Origin: Actinoallomurus vinaceus
GTDB taxonomy: Bacteria; Actinomycetota; Actinomycetes; Streptosporangiales; Streptosporangiaceae
Direction of reading: 5' to 3'
Length of the DNA: 64,000 nt
Assembly (NCBI RefSeq): GCF_039542055.1
Contig: NZ_BAABHK010000006.1
Location: 434,001 to 498,000, forward strand
The position numbers and the translations under genes were made by a program. Positions 23,455 through 30,808 of the stretch are shown here, piece by piece. Within the stretch, counting starts at the first letter, position 1. The number at the start of each line of letters is the position of its first letter. Below the pieces are notes generated by a model. That model made no database searches and was not told where the DNA came from. It worked only from the letters and a program-made list of their open reading frames with translations.

Positions 23455-24620
23455 CCCCCGCTTCCCTGGGAGCGCCGCCGTGGGGCGCAGATCGTGGCGA
23501 TCGAGGCGAGCCGTTCGAGGAGCTCGCCCACCGTGCCGTTCAGGCGTTCGCGGTCGGCCTGTGAGAGCCGGTCGACGGACGACCGTCCCCTCAGCAGCGC
23601 GGCCATCCGGTCCATCCCGGCGTCGACCCCGGCCAGGCCGGGGTAACGCGGGCGCAGCAGCGGGCGGAGCACGTCCACCAGCTCCCGGGTGCCTTCGAGA
23701 TTGGCCTCGGACGTGCGCAGCGTGGTGCCGCTGCCCTGGTCCGCCTCGCCGGTGAGCTGGAACTGCAGGGTGTTCTCCAGGATCTCGTGCGCCCGCAGGG
23801 GCAGGTCGGCCGGGTCGATGCGCTCGTTCGGGAAGTCGGACCGCAGGGCGCGGACGTCCCGGGCGAGACGGTCGGTGACGCGGGCCAGGGAGGACGCGGA
23901 CTCGCCGTGCCACAGGCCGTACTCCACGCGGTGGAATCCGGTGAACCCGGGATCGTGCACGCCGCCGGGCAGCCCCTCCGTACGGCCGTCGATGCTGCCG
24001 TCGAAGTCGCCGAAGGTCCCGTACGCCGCCCCGAGGCGTTCGTAGGCCAGGTGCGCCGGGGTCCAGGCGGCGCGCGCCGCGTCGAGGTCGCCGTCGTCGA
24101 CGGCCGAGCGGAGGGCGTCGGTGCGCTCCACCAGGCGGTCGAGGCCCGCGGCGACGTACGCCTGGTACGAGCGCGTGGGCGCGTAGAGGTCGTTCTCGGA
24201 GACGGGGACGATCGCGGCGGCGCCGCGTCCGGAGCCGGTGATCCGGGTCACGGGACCGGTGACGGGGTCGCCGGGCCCGTCCTGCACGCAGTGGAAGGCG
24301 TACGCGCCCGGGCCGAGCGTGATCCGCAGCGTGCGGGTGGTCCCGGGGCCCACCCCCTCGGCCTCGGCGTACACCCCGCCCGTCGCGGGGTCGATGAGGG
24401 TGACGTCGGCCGCGGTGTCACCGTCGTTGCGCATCGGCAAAGCCTGCGGGCCCAGGCGTAGCGGAGGCCGGCCCGTGCCGCAGCCGGAGGCGCCCGCCTC
24501 GATCGCGGGTGCCGCCGACGACGCCCGCGGCGCCGGGCGCGCGAGGTCACCGGCCGCGACGAGCAGCAGCGCCGCTCCCGCGACGACCGCCGGAGCGCGC
24601 ATCGAGACTTTCGTCACCAT
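23451..24620 (-). CDS. efeO: EfeO-like periplasmic iron-uptake protein (cupredoxin + M75)
   Basis: A 389-aa exported protein with signal peptide, an N-terminal cupredoxin-like domain (to about residue 125) and a C-terminal M75/imelysin-like domain with the iron-site motif TGFHRVEYGLWHGE. EfeO binds iron for the EfeU permease. ATG 24620 is used, with GAGG just upstream; a TTG nine bases earlier is possible. It is the first gene of efeO-efeB. No EfeU permease gene is adjacent, which is unusual. An iron box lies 242 bp upstream. Confidence 0.88.
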   Translation of the reverse strand: MVTKVSMRAPAVVAGAALLLVAAGDLARPAPRASSAAPAIEAGASGCGTGRPPLRLGPQALPMRNDGDTAADVTLIDPATGGVYAEAEGVGPGTTRTLRITLGPGAYAFHCVQDGPGDPVTGPVTRITGSGRGAAAIVPVSENDLYAPTRSYQAYVAAGLDRLVERTDALRSAVDDGDLDAARAAWTPAHLAYERLGAAYGTFGDFDGSIDGRTEGLPGGVHDPGFTGFHRVEYGLWHGESASSLARVTDRLARDVRALRSDFPNERIDPADLPLRAHEILENTLQFQLTGEADQGSGTTLRTSEANLEGTRELVDVLRPLLRPRYPGLAGVDAGMDRMAALLRGRSSVDRLSQADRERLNGTVGELLERLASIATICAPRRRSQGSGG

Positions 24621-24930
24621 CGTCCTCAAAAAGGGGGCTCACCACGCGGGATCGTGCTCCGTTCCGCGTGGCCGGCGGCGCCGGTCCGGCGACGTCGGCC
24701 GCCGGCGGCGGCGCACGGGACGCCACTGTATGACGCCCGGCACGGCGTTCTCGCGGGTATCCCCGGGCACGGCCGGGTCCGCGCCGTCGGTTCACCGCCC
24801 CGTCACCGGCGCGTCACCAGGGCGCATGGGCTCCGGAGAAGTTAGATCGCGCGACGAAGGGTTAGGTTAGGGTTACCTAATCGGATCGGCGCCGCCGATC
24901 CCCGACCTCATCCGATCGACGGGGGACTCC
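24621..24930. promoter_or_regulatory. Divergent promoter region of iron genes
   Basis: This 310-bp spacer separates efeO (minus) from the sucrase/ferredoxin-like gene (plus). It is GC-rich with no gene, and contains one clear iron box at 24862-24880, closer to the plus-strand gene. Confidence 0.6.
24862..24880. promoter_or_regulatory. IdeR/DmdR1-type iron box
   Basis: TTAGGTTAGGGTTACCTAA matches the actinobacterial iron-box consensus TTAGGTTAGGCTAACCTAA at 17 of 19 positions. It ends 50 bp before the TTG start of the sucrase/ferredoxin-like gene and faces efeO on the other side. Expected effect: repression by Fe(II)-loaded IdeR/DmdR1. Confidence 0.88.
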
Positions 24931-25842
24931 TTGGCGGACCGCCGCTGCACCCACTGCCCCGGAAGCCATACCGGGGAGCGCCCGTGCCTGGCCAGCGCCA
25001 CGACGAAGGCGCGTTCGTGGCTGCTCATCGAGCACCCGGGTCCCTGGGCCGAACGGATCGAGGACACCGACCTACCCGAGCCGGTCGCCGAGGCGCTGGC
25101 GCGGGCCGCGCGGCACGGCGTGCGCGCCCAGTTCATCCGGGTTCCCGGTCGGCGCCGCGCGACGCCTCCGTTGTGGGTGTACACCGGGTTCTCCGGCGAC
25201 ACCGCCCCGGACGGCCGGCCCGTGACGCCGTGGCTGGAGGGGCGGGAGCTGGCCGATCCGGCGGAGCTGGCAGGCCTGGACCTGGCGTCGGTGGCCGCGG
25301 GGCGCGCCCCCGGGTTCGGCCCGCCGGTCGCGGATCCGCTGCTGCTGGTCTGCGCCCACGGGCGGCGGAACGCCTGCTGCGCGCGTACCGGCGCGCCGCT
25401 GGCCCGCGCCCTCGGCGAGCGCTTCGGCGATCAGGTGTGGGAAACGACACACGTGGGAGGCGACCGTTACGCCGCCAACCTCGTCTGCCTCCCGCACGGC
25501 CTGTACTACGGGGACCTGGACGAGCAGGGCGCCGTGGCCGCCGCGCGGGCGTACCATCGCGGCGAGGTGACGCTCGACCGCTACCGCGGCCGGGCGGGTC
25601 TGCCCGAGCCCGTGCAGGCCGCCGAGCACTTCGTCCGCGAGCACACCGGGATCGTCGCGGTGGCGGATGTGACGGTGGAGTCCATGATCGCCGACACCGC
25701 CGTCGTACGCGCCGGCCTGGCGCGATACCGCGTCCGGGTCGAGCGCGTGGACCCCGGCGCGTGCGGTCCGGGATGTTCGGAGAACCTCGCCACGTATGTT
25801 AAAAGGGAGGTGGCCCTTCTCAACGGGGCGGCCCTCGTGTAG
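24931..25842 (+). CDS. Sucrase/ferredoxin-like family protein (thioredoxin-like [2Fe-2S])
   Basis: A 303-aa protein of the Apd1/sucrase-ferredoxin-like family. The signature LVCAHGRRNACCARTGAPLA carries the cluster Cys residues, followed by the His-containing ETTHVGGDRYAAN; an extra CTHCPGSHTGERPC motif lies at the N-terminus. Such proteins hold a [2Fe-2S] cluster and probably take part in redox steps of iron or siderophore metabolism, in line with the iron box upstream. The TTG at 24931 is the first plausible start. Confidence 0.85.
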   Translation: MADRRCTHCPGSHTGERPCLASATTKARSWLLIEHPGPWAERIEDTDLPEPVAEALARAARHGVRAQFIRVPGRRRATPPLWVYTGFSGDTAPDGRPVTPWLEGRELADPAELAGLDLASVAAGRAPGFGPPVADPLLLVCAHGRRNACCARTGAPLARALGERFGDQVWETTHVGGDRYAANLVCLPHGLYYGDLDEQGAVAAARAYHRGEVTLDRYRGRAGLPEPVQAAEHFVREHTGIVAVADVTVESMIADTAVVRAGLARYRVRVERVDPGACGPGCSENLATYVKREVALLNGAALV

Positions 25843-26000
25843 CCTCTGCGAGGCCCTATTCGTCGTTCCCGTGCGGACACGGCGGCTCTCAGGGAACATC
25901 ACGGCCCTTCAAGACGTTGCAAGGTTTTGCGCGCGTTCTTACTGATATGGCGCCCGTGACCGAAATTTGCTCACCCAGCAAGCTACGAGGTGGTAGTTCT

Positions 26001-26297
26001 ATGGCTCAGGTACGTCGGCAGGCAAACCTCCCCCGTCCCAGCTGGGGCTGGCAGGACGCTGCCGAGTGCCGGGGGGAGGACCTCATCCTGTTCTTCGGCC
26101 CCGACGGCGAGCGTCAGCCGGAGCGTGAGATCCGCGAGCGTAAGGCCAAGGCCGTGTGCATGCGCTGCCCCGTGCGCACCGACTGCCTTGACTACGCCGT
26201 CTCCCGGCCCGAGAAGTATGGCACTTGGGGCGGTCTGAACGAAGACGAGCGCGCGTCCGAGCGTCGCCGTCGCATGCGTCGCGCCAACGCCGCGTAG
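26001..26297 (+). CDS. WhiB-family iron-sulfur transcription factor
   Basis: A 98-aa Wbl protein. Cluster ligands are the first Cys in AECRGEDL and the CMRCPVRTDC triplet; the turn motif is GTWGGL, followed by the basic DNA-binding tail ERRRRMRRA. These proteins act with the primary sigma factor and respond to redox or NO in actinobacteria. The ATG at 26001 has GAGGTGG 7 nt upstream; an earlier in-frame ATG would add a non-family extension. The Wbl subclass was not assigned. TTGCAA at 25917 is a candidate -35. Confidence 0.93.
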   Translation: MAQVRRQANLPRPSWGWQDAAECRGEDLILFFGPDGERQPEREIRERKAKAVCMRCPVRTDCLDYAVSRPEKYGTWGGLNEDERASERRRRMRRANAA

Positions 26298-26377
26298 CGT
26301 CCCCCCGCTACCTGCGGCTTCGCGACGAGGGCCCGATCGCGGGCCGGTCGGCCAGAGCGCCGAGCAATCCAGAATTT

Positions 26378-26986
26378 TCACCCCCTCATATGGCGGGCGA
26401 ACCAGTTTTCCGCAAGCCGGGCGACCTCCTCGAGAGCGCCCGGCTCGGCGAACAGGTGGCCCGCACCGGGTACCACGACGATCGCCTTCTCGGCCGGCAT
26501 CCGCGCGGCCGCCCGCTCGTTCAGCGAGAGCACTTCCAGGTCGCGTCCGCCCACGATCAACAGTGTAGGCGCACGTACGACCGCTAGAGCCTCGCCGGCG
26601 AGGTCCGGGCGGCCGCCCCGGGATACCACGGCCGCCACCTCGTCCGGGCGCTCGGCCGCCGTGACCAGGGCCGCGGCCGCTCCCGTACTCGCCCCGAACA
26701 GGCCCATCGGCCGGGTTCCGGCCCAGTCCACGACGGCGGAAAGTCGTCGTGCGAGCAGCGGAATGTCGAAGCGCAAACGGGCCGTCCGGGTGTCTTCGAG
26801 CTCCTCTTCCGGCGTGAGCAGATCGAACAGCAGAGTGCCGAACCCCGCCGTGTTCAGCGCGGCCGAGACCTGCCGGTTGCGAGGGCTGCGGCGGCTGCTG
26901 CCGCTGCCGTGCGCGAAGACCACCAGACCGCGTTCGCCGTCGGTCAGGTCCGCTTCGAGCGACACGCCCGCCGCCGGGATCCTCAC
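26378..26986 (-). CDS. Alpha/beta hydrolase (dienelactone-hydrolase-like)
   Basis: A 202-aa alpha/beta hydrolase with VVFAHGSGSSRRSPRN (oxyanion region), nucleophile Ser in LFGASTGAAAAL, acid in IVGGRDLEVL and His in VPGAGHLFAEPG. It starts GTG 26986 in a GTGA overlap with the phosphoribosyltransferase stop. The same two domains are fused or adjacent in actinobacteria, for example in the DosR-regulated Rv0571c of M. tuberculosis, which suggests a stress or dormancy-related job. Substrate unknown. Confidence 0.88.
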   Translation of the reverse strand: MRIPAAGVSLEADLTDGERGLVVFAHGSGSSRRSPRNRQVSAALNTAGFGTLLFDLLTPEEELEDTRTARLRFDIPLLARRLSAVVDWAGTRPMGLFGASTGAAAALVTAAERPDEVAAVVSRGGRPDLAGEALAVVRAPTLLIVGGRDLEVLSLNERAAARMPAEKAIVVVPGAGHLFAEPGALEEVARLAENWFARHMRG

Positions 26987-27639
26987 AGGAGCCTCTGCAC
27001 GTCTTCGTCGGACAGCTGGTCGAAGTGCACGTACCACTGGCCCACCGCGCGGAACGTCCAGGGGGCGGCCAGCACCACGATCTCGTCCGCGTCGCCGGCC
27101 AGCGCCTTGACCGTCTGGGCCGCTCCGACCGGCACGGCGAGCACGAGCCTTGCCGGATCTCCCGCCCGGACCGCCGCGAGCGCGGCACGCGCCGTCCCTC
27201 CGGTGGCCAGCCCGTCGTCGACGACCACGACGTCCCGCCCCTTGACGGGCGGCAGCGCCCGGTCTCCCCGGTAGGCCTCGATCCGGCGCCGCAGCTCGGC
27301 CCGCTCGCGCCGTACCGTCTCGTCCAGGTCCCGCTCGGTCAGGCCGACGCGGCGCATGAGGTCGGCGTCGAAGACCGGATCCCCGCCCTCGGCGATCGCG
27401 CCGACGCCCAGCTCCGGCTGGCCCGGACAGCCGATCTTGCGCGTCACCAGGACGTCGAGCGGCGCGTCCAGGCGGCGCGCGATCTCGCGGCCCACCGGAA
27501 CGCCGCCGCGGGGCAACGCGAGGACGAGCGGATCGGCCAGCCGCAGAGGCATGATCTGCTCCGCGAGCAGCCGTCCGGCCTCCGCCCGGTCGGTGAAAGG
27601 CAGCCGTACTCCCTGACGGCTCCAACCCACGATGACCAC
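26983..27639 (-). CDS. Phosphoribosyltransferase-domain protein
   Basis: A 218-aa type-I PRTase-like protein. The PRPP-binding loop reads VVVVDDGLATGGT and the first block is PLVLALPRGGVPVG. It may not be a purine salvage enzyme; relatives of this kind (N-terminal part of Rv0571c) have no proven substrate. It is translationally coupled to the hydrolase. GTG 27639 is the outermost plausible start; a second GTG at 27630 is possible. Confidence 0.88.
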   Translation of the reverse strand: MVIVGWSRQGVRLPFTDRAEAGRLLAEQIMPLRLADPLVLALPRGGVPVGREIARRLDAPLDVLVTRKIGCPGQPELGVGAIAEGGDPVFDADLMRRVGLTERDLDETVRRERAELRRRIEAYRGDRALPPVKGRDVVVVDDGLATGGTARAALAAVRAGDPARLVLAVPVGAAQTVKALAGDADEIVVLAAPWTFRAVGQWYVHFDQLSDEDVQRLL

Positions 27640-27800
27640 CCCGCGCTTGTCAGCGGCCGTTCTCCTTCAAGCCCTACCCCGCGGTGGAGATGTGCATCCG
27701 GCCGTCCGTCGGGTAGGAGTATGTAAAGCGCAATCCCCCATCAATCGGACAGACCTGCGCGGCGCTGCCCCCGCAGCGGATCGCGCGAAGGGGGGACGGT

Positions 27801-28502
27801 GTGAGCCGCGCCGAGGAACCGTACGGTGGGAACGCCCCGGCATCCGACCAGCCCAGGCTGCCGTTCGTCGATCCCATGCTTCCGGACCCGACGCTCGGAG
27901 CCTCCGGCGACGACCTCGCCGGGGCCCCGCACGAGCGGGTGGACACGCTCATCCGCCGGCTGTTCGCGGTCGGCCTCGACCTGCACGGCGCACTGGGCCA
28001 TGTCCAGGCGCACGTGGACGAAGAGGGGGCCGTCCGCATGATCCAACAGGCGATCGCCGGCCTGGACGAGGCGATCAAGGACTTCCGGGGCGCGATGCTC
28101 GACCTCTGGCCGCCGGTCTGGACCGCCCCCGGCATCCGCTCGAGCATCGTACGAGCGGTCGAACGCGCGTACGGGCCGGGCACCGCGCGTCCCGTCATCA
28201 CCCTGAGCGGTGGGGCGGACCTCCCGGACGGGGGGATCGCGCACCAGGTCGGCGCGGTGCTCCAGCAGATCTTCGACCTGATTCCCGCCGACCGGCTGGC
28301 GGGCGCGCGGGTGGAGATGGCCTCCGACCCCCGCCCACCCGGCCGGCTCACCGTGCACATCGACGTCCCGGGCGCGGACCTGGGCGACGTCGCCGCCCGT
28401 CTCGGCGCCTCCGAGCCGCGCGTCACGGTCTCCAGCGAGGCTGTCACGGCGCCGGCGTCACGGTCGCACATCCACCTCGAATGCGTCGCCCCGGCGCGAT
28501 GA
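27801..28502 (+). CDS. Degenerate DosS/DevS-like histidine-kinase core (pseudokinase)
   Basis: A 233-aa soluble protein. The helix RVDTLIRRLFAVGLDLHGAL and the next helix AIAGLDEAIKDFRGAMLDL align with the HisKA_3 dimerisation domain of DosS-type kinases. The phospho-accepting His position (in DLHDxVIQRLFAxGL) is Val here and no GAF domain precedes it. The C-terminal part resembles the HATPase lobe in its strands but lacks a clear N box or DxGxG. It therefore probably cannot phosphorylate itself and may act as a dimerisation partner or decoy. GTG 27801 follows a GGGGGGA tract. Confidence 0.7.
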   Translation: MSRAEEPYGGNAPASDQPRLPFVDPMLPDPTLGASGDDLAGAPHERVDTLIRRLFAVGLDLHGALGHVQAHVDEEGAVRMIQQAIAGLDEAIKDFRGAMLDLWPPVWTAPGIRSSIVRAVERAYGPGTARPVITLSGGADLPDGGIAHQVGAVLQQIFDLIPADRLAGARVEMASDPRPPGRLTVHIDVPGADLGDVAARLGASEPRVTVSSEAVTAPASRSHIHLECVAPAR

Positions 28503-28518
28503 GCGAGTCCGGCGGTCC

Positions 28519-28533
28519 GCCCGCACAGCGGGC
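28519..28533 (+). terminator. Small hairpin after the DosS-like gene
   Basis: GCCCGC-ACA-GCGGGC followed by GTTTCCC, 17 nt downstream of the stop codon. It is short, so only a weak terminator call. Confidence 0.45.
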
Positions 28534-28616
28534 GTTTCCCCGGGTTCGGATCCGGTCGGGCGCTGGTGATCATCAACGTCGCCCTCACCGCCGGGTGACG
28601 ACGCTTCCGCGCACGT

Positions 28617-30173
28617 TCAGCGGGAGCCGGTGCCGGCCGGCGCGTGCGCGAGGGCGCGGCGGGCGGCGGGGAGGGCGGCCTCCCGGTCGGCGGCGATGAG
28701 GCCGATACGGGTGCGGCGGTCGAGGAGGTCCGACTCGTCAAGGGCGCCTTCGTGCAGGACCGCCCAGACCAGTTCGGCCCCGATGATGGCCGAGCCCGGC
28801 GCGATGGGTTCCAGGAGGGAGGGGTCCGCCGCCGCGAGCGCGGCGATGGCGGGCGCCTCCGCGCCGTAGCGCCGAACCAGGCGCGCGGGCGCGGTCAGGC
28901 GGCCGAGCTCCAGGCCGGTCGCGGCGCCGACCAGGGGCAGGCGGGCGGTCCGGCAGGGCCCGGCCGTGAGGCCGCGCTCCTCGATCGCCGCGTCGACGGC
29001 GTCCTGGGCCATCCGGCGGTACGTGGTGAGCTTGCCGCCGACGATCGTGACGACGCCGTTCGCGCCCCTCAGCACGGCGTGCCGCCGCGACAGGTCGGCG
29101 GTCCGGCCGCCGGGGCCGTCGAGCAGCGGGCGCAGCCCGGCGTACGCGCCCGCGACGTCGGAGCGGCGCACGGGCACCTCCAGCGCCGAGTCGACGAGGT
29201 CGAGGAGGAACCCGATCTCGGCCTCGGTGGGCTGCGGTATGTCCGGGATCGGGCCGTCCACGGGCTCGTCGGTGAGGCCGACGTAGACCCTGCCGTCCTC
29301 CTGCGGCAGGACGAGCGCGAACCGCCCGGACGCCCCCGGAACCGGCAGGTGGAGCCCGGACTGCGGCGCGCCGAGCGCCTCGGCCCGCAGCACGAGGTGG
29401 GTGCCGCGGGAGGGCCGCAGCCGTACGCCCTCGGCGAGCCCGCCCGCCCACACCCCGGTCGCGTTGATCACCGCGCGGGCCCGGATGACGAGCTCCTCCC
29501 CGGTCCGCTCGTCCCGGACGTGCGCGCCGTCGCCGGTGAGGGCCAGGGCCCGGCAGCGGGTGACGATCCGCGCGCCGTGCGCGGCGGCCGTCCGCGCGAT
29601 CGCGGTGACGAGGCGGGCGTCGTCGGTGAGCTGGCCGTCCCAGGACAGGATCCCGCCGCGCAGCCCGTACGAGCGCAGCGCCGGGGCGAGACGCAGCGTC
29701 TCGACCGCGGACAGGCGGCGCGGCCGGGGGAGGATCGCCCGGGGGGTGCGCGCGGTCAGCCGGAGCAGGTCGCCGGCCCGCATCCCGGCCATGGCCGCGG
29801 CGGCCGAGGAGCCGGAGACCAGGGGCGTGAGCGGCAGCACGAACGGCAGCGCCCGCACGAGGTGCGGTGCGATGTGCTCCATCAGCAGGCCGCGTTCCAC
29901 CGCGCTCTCGTGCGCGACGCCGAACTGCCCGGAGGCCAGGTAACGCAGGCCGCCGTGCACGAGCTTCGAACTCCAGCGCGACGTGCCGAAGGCGAGGTCG
30001 TGCGCGTCGATCGCGGCCACGGACAGGCCGCGCGAGGCGGCGTCGAGGGCGGCGCCGGCGCCGGTCGCGCCGAGCCCGACGACCAGGACGTCGACGACCT
30101 CGCTCTCGGCGAGCGCCGCGAGGTCGCGGGCGCGGCGGGCGGCGTTGAGGGAGGACGTGGCAGGGGATGTCAT
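28617..30173 (-). CDS. glpD: Glycerol-3-phosphate dehydrogenase (FAD, GlpD)
   Basis: A 518-aa membrane-associated flavoenzyme. It has the FAD fold VDVLVVGLGATGAGAALDAA, the GlpD signature GTSRWSSKLVHGGLRYL, and a C-terminal DUF-type cap domain with IVGGKLTTYRRMA. It oxidises sn-glycerol-3-phosphate to dihydroxyacetone phosphate, passing electrons to quinone. ATG 30173 overlaps the tetR stop by ATGA. Open frame continues upstream but belongs to tetR in another frame and is not part of it. Confidence 0.94.
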   Translation of the reverse strand: MTSPATSSLNAARRARDLAALAESEVVDVLVVGLGATGAGAALDAASRGLSVAAIDAHDLAFGTSRWSSKLVHGGLRYLASGQFGVAHESAVERGLLMEHIAPHLVRALPFVLPLTPLVSGSSAAAAMAGMRAGDLLRLTARTPRAILPRPRRLSAVETLRLAPALRSYGLRGGILSWDGQLTDDARLVTAIARTAAAHGARIVTRCRALALTGDGAHVRDERTGEELVIRARAVINATGVWAGGLAEGVRLRPSRGTHLVLRAEALGAPQSGLHLPVPGASGRFALVLPQEDGRVYVGLTDEPVDGPIPDIPQPTEAEIGFLLDLVDSALEVPVRRSDVAGAYAGLRPLLDGPGGRTADLSRRHAVLRGANGVVTIVGGKLTTYRRMAQDAVDAAIEERGLTAGPCRTARLPLVGAATGLELGRLTAPARLVRRYGAEAPAIAALAAADPSLLEPIAPGSAIIGAELVWAVLHEGALDESDLLDRRTRIGLIAADREAALPAARRALAHAPAGTGSR

Positions 30174-30754
30174 GGGGCGAGGTACCTCTCGAGGATCTGC
30201 CGCAGCTCCTCGTCGAAGTCCTCCGGCGACAGGGCCGGTCCGCCGTCGGTGACGATGTGCCCGGACATGGCGAAGGACTGCACGATGAGCAGGACGGCGC
30301 GGGCCTGCCGCGCGGGGTTGCCGGCGCGGATGGTCCCGTCGCGGTGGCCGGCACGCAGGGTCTTCTCGAAGGCGCGCAGCATGGCGTCCTGGCTGGTGCC
30401 GCGCCGCTGGAGGAGGTAGGGCAGCAGGATCTCGGGGTCCACCTCGAGGATCTTGAGGAACAGCGGGTGCTCGCGGAGCGCCGCGACCCCGGCGACGAGG
30501 GCCTCCACCGCGCGGGGGCGGACCGGGCCGCCGTCGGCGGGCGGGGCGACGGGGGCGACCACCCCGGCCCACTCGCGGGTCATGAGGTCGGCGACCAGGG
30601 TGCTCACGTCCGGCCAGCGCCGGTAGATCGTCATGCGGGACACGCCGGCCCGGCGGGCCACGTCGGTGAGGGTCGTGCGCCGTACTCCCACCGCGAGGAC
30701 GCAGTCGCGGGCGGCGTCGAGCATCGCGTCCTTCTTGTGACGAATGGACGTCAT
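30170..30754 (-). CDS. TetR-family regulator of the glpD/ether-lipid-like locus
   Basis: A 194-aa TetR repressor with the HTH TLTDVARRAGVSRMTIYRRW near the N-terminus and a variable ligand domain. It is co-transcribed with glpD (4-nt overlap) and divergent from the alkyl-DHAP-synthase-like gene; the start codon lies inside the palindrome TGTGTCACA (30754-30762), a candidate operator that would control both directions. Confidence 0.92.
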   Translation of the reverse strand: MTSIRHKKDAMLDAARDCVLAVGVRRTTLTDVARRAGVSRMTIYRRWPDVSTLVADLMTREWAGVVAPVAPPADGGPVRPRAVEALVAGVAALREHPLFLKILEVDPEILLPYLLQRRGTSQDAMLRAFEKTLRAGHRDGTIRAGNPARQARAVLLIVQSFAMSGHIVTDGGPALSPEDFDEELRQILERYLAP

Positions 30755-30808
30755 GTGTCACAGTGTAAAGGGCGAGTATGCCCGGAGGAAGGGGAGGCCT
30801 TGACGGCG

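Noticed and set aside
26378..27625. A phosphoribosyltransferase-hydrolase fusion as in Rv0571c
   Set aside because: The transferase is in a different frame from the hydrolase; the two are separate genes joined only by a GTGA overlap.
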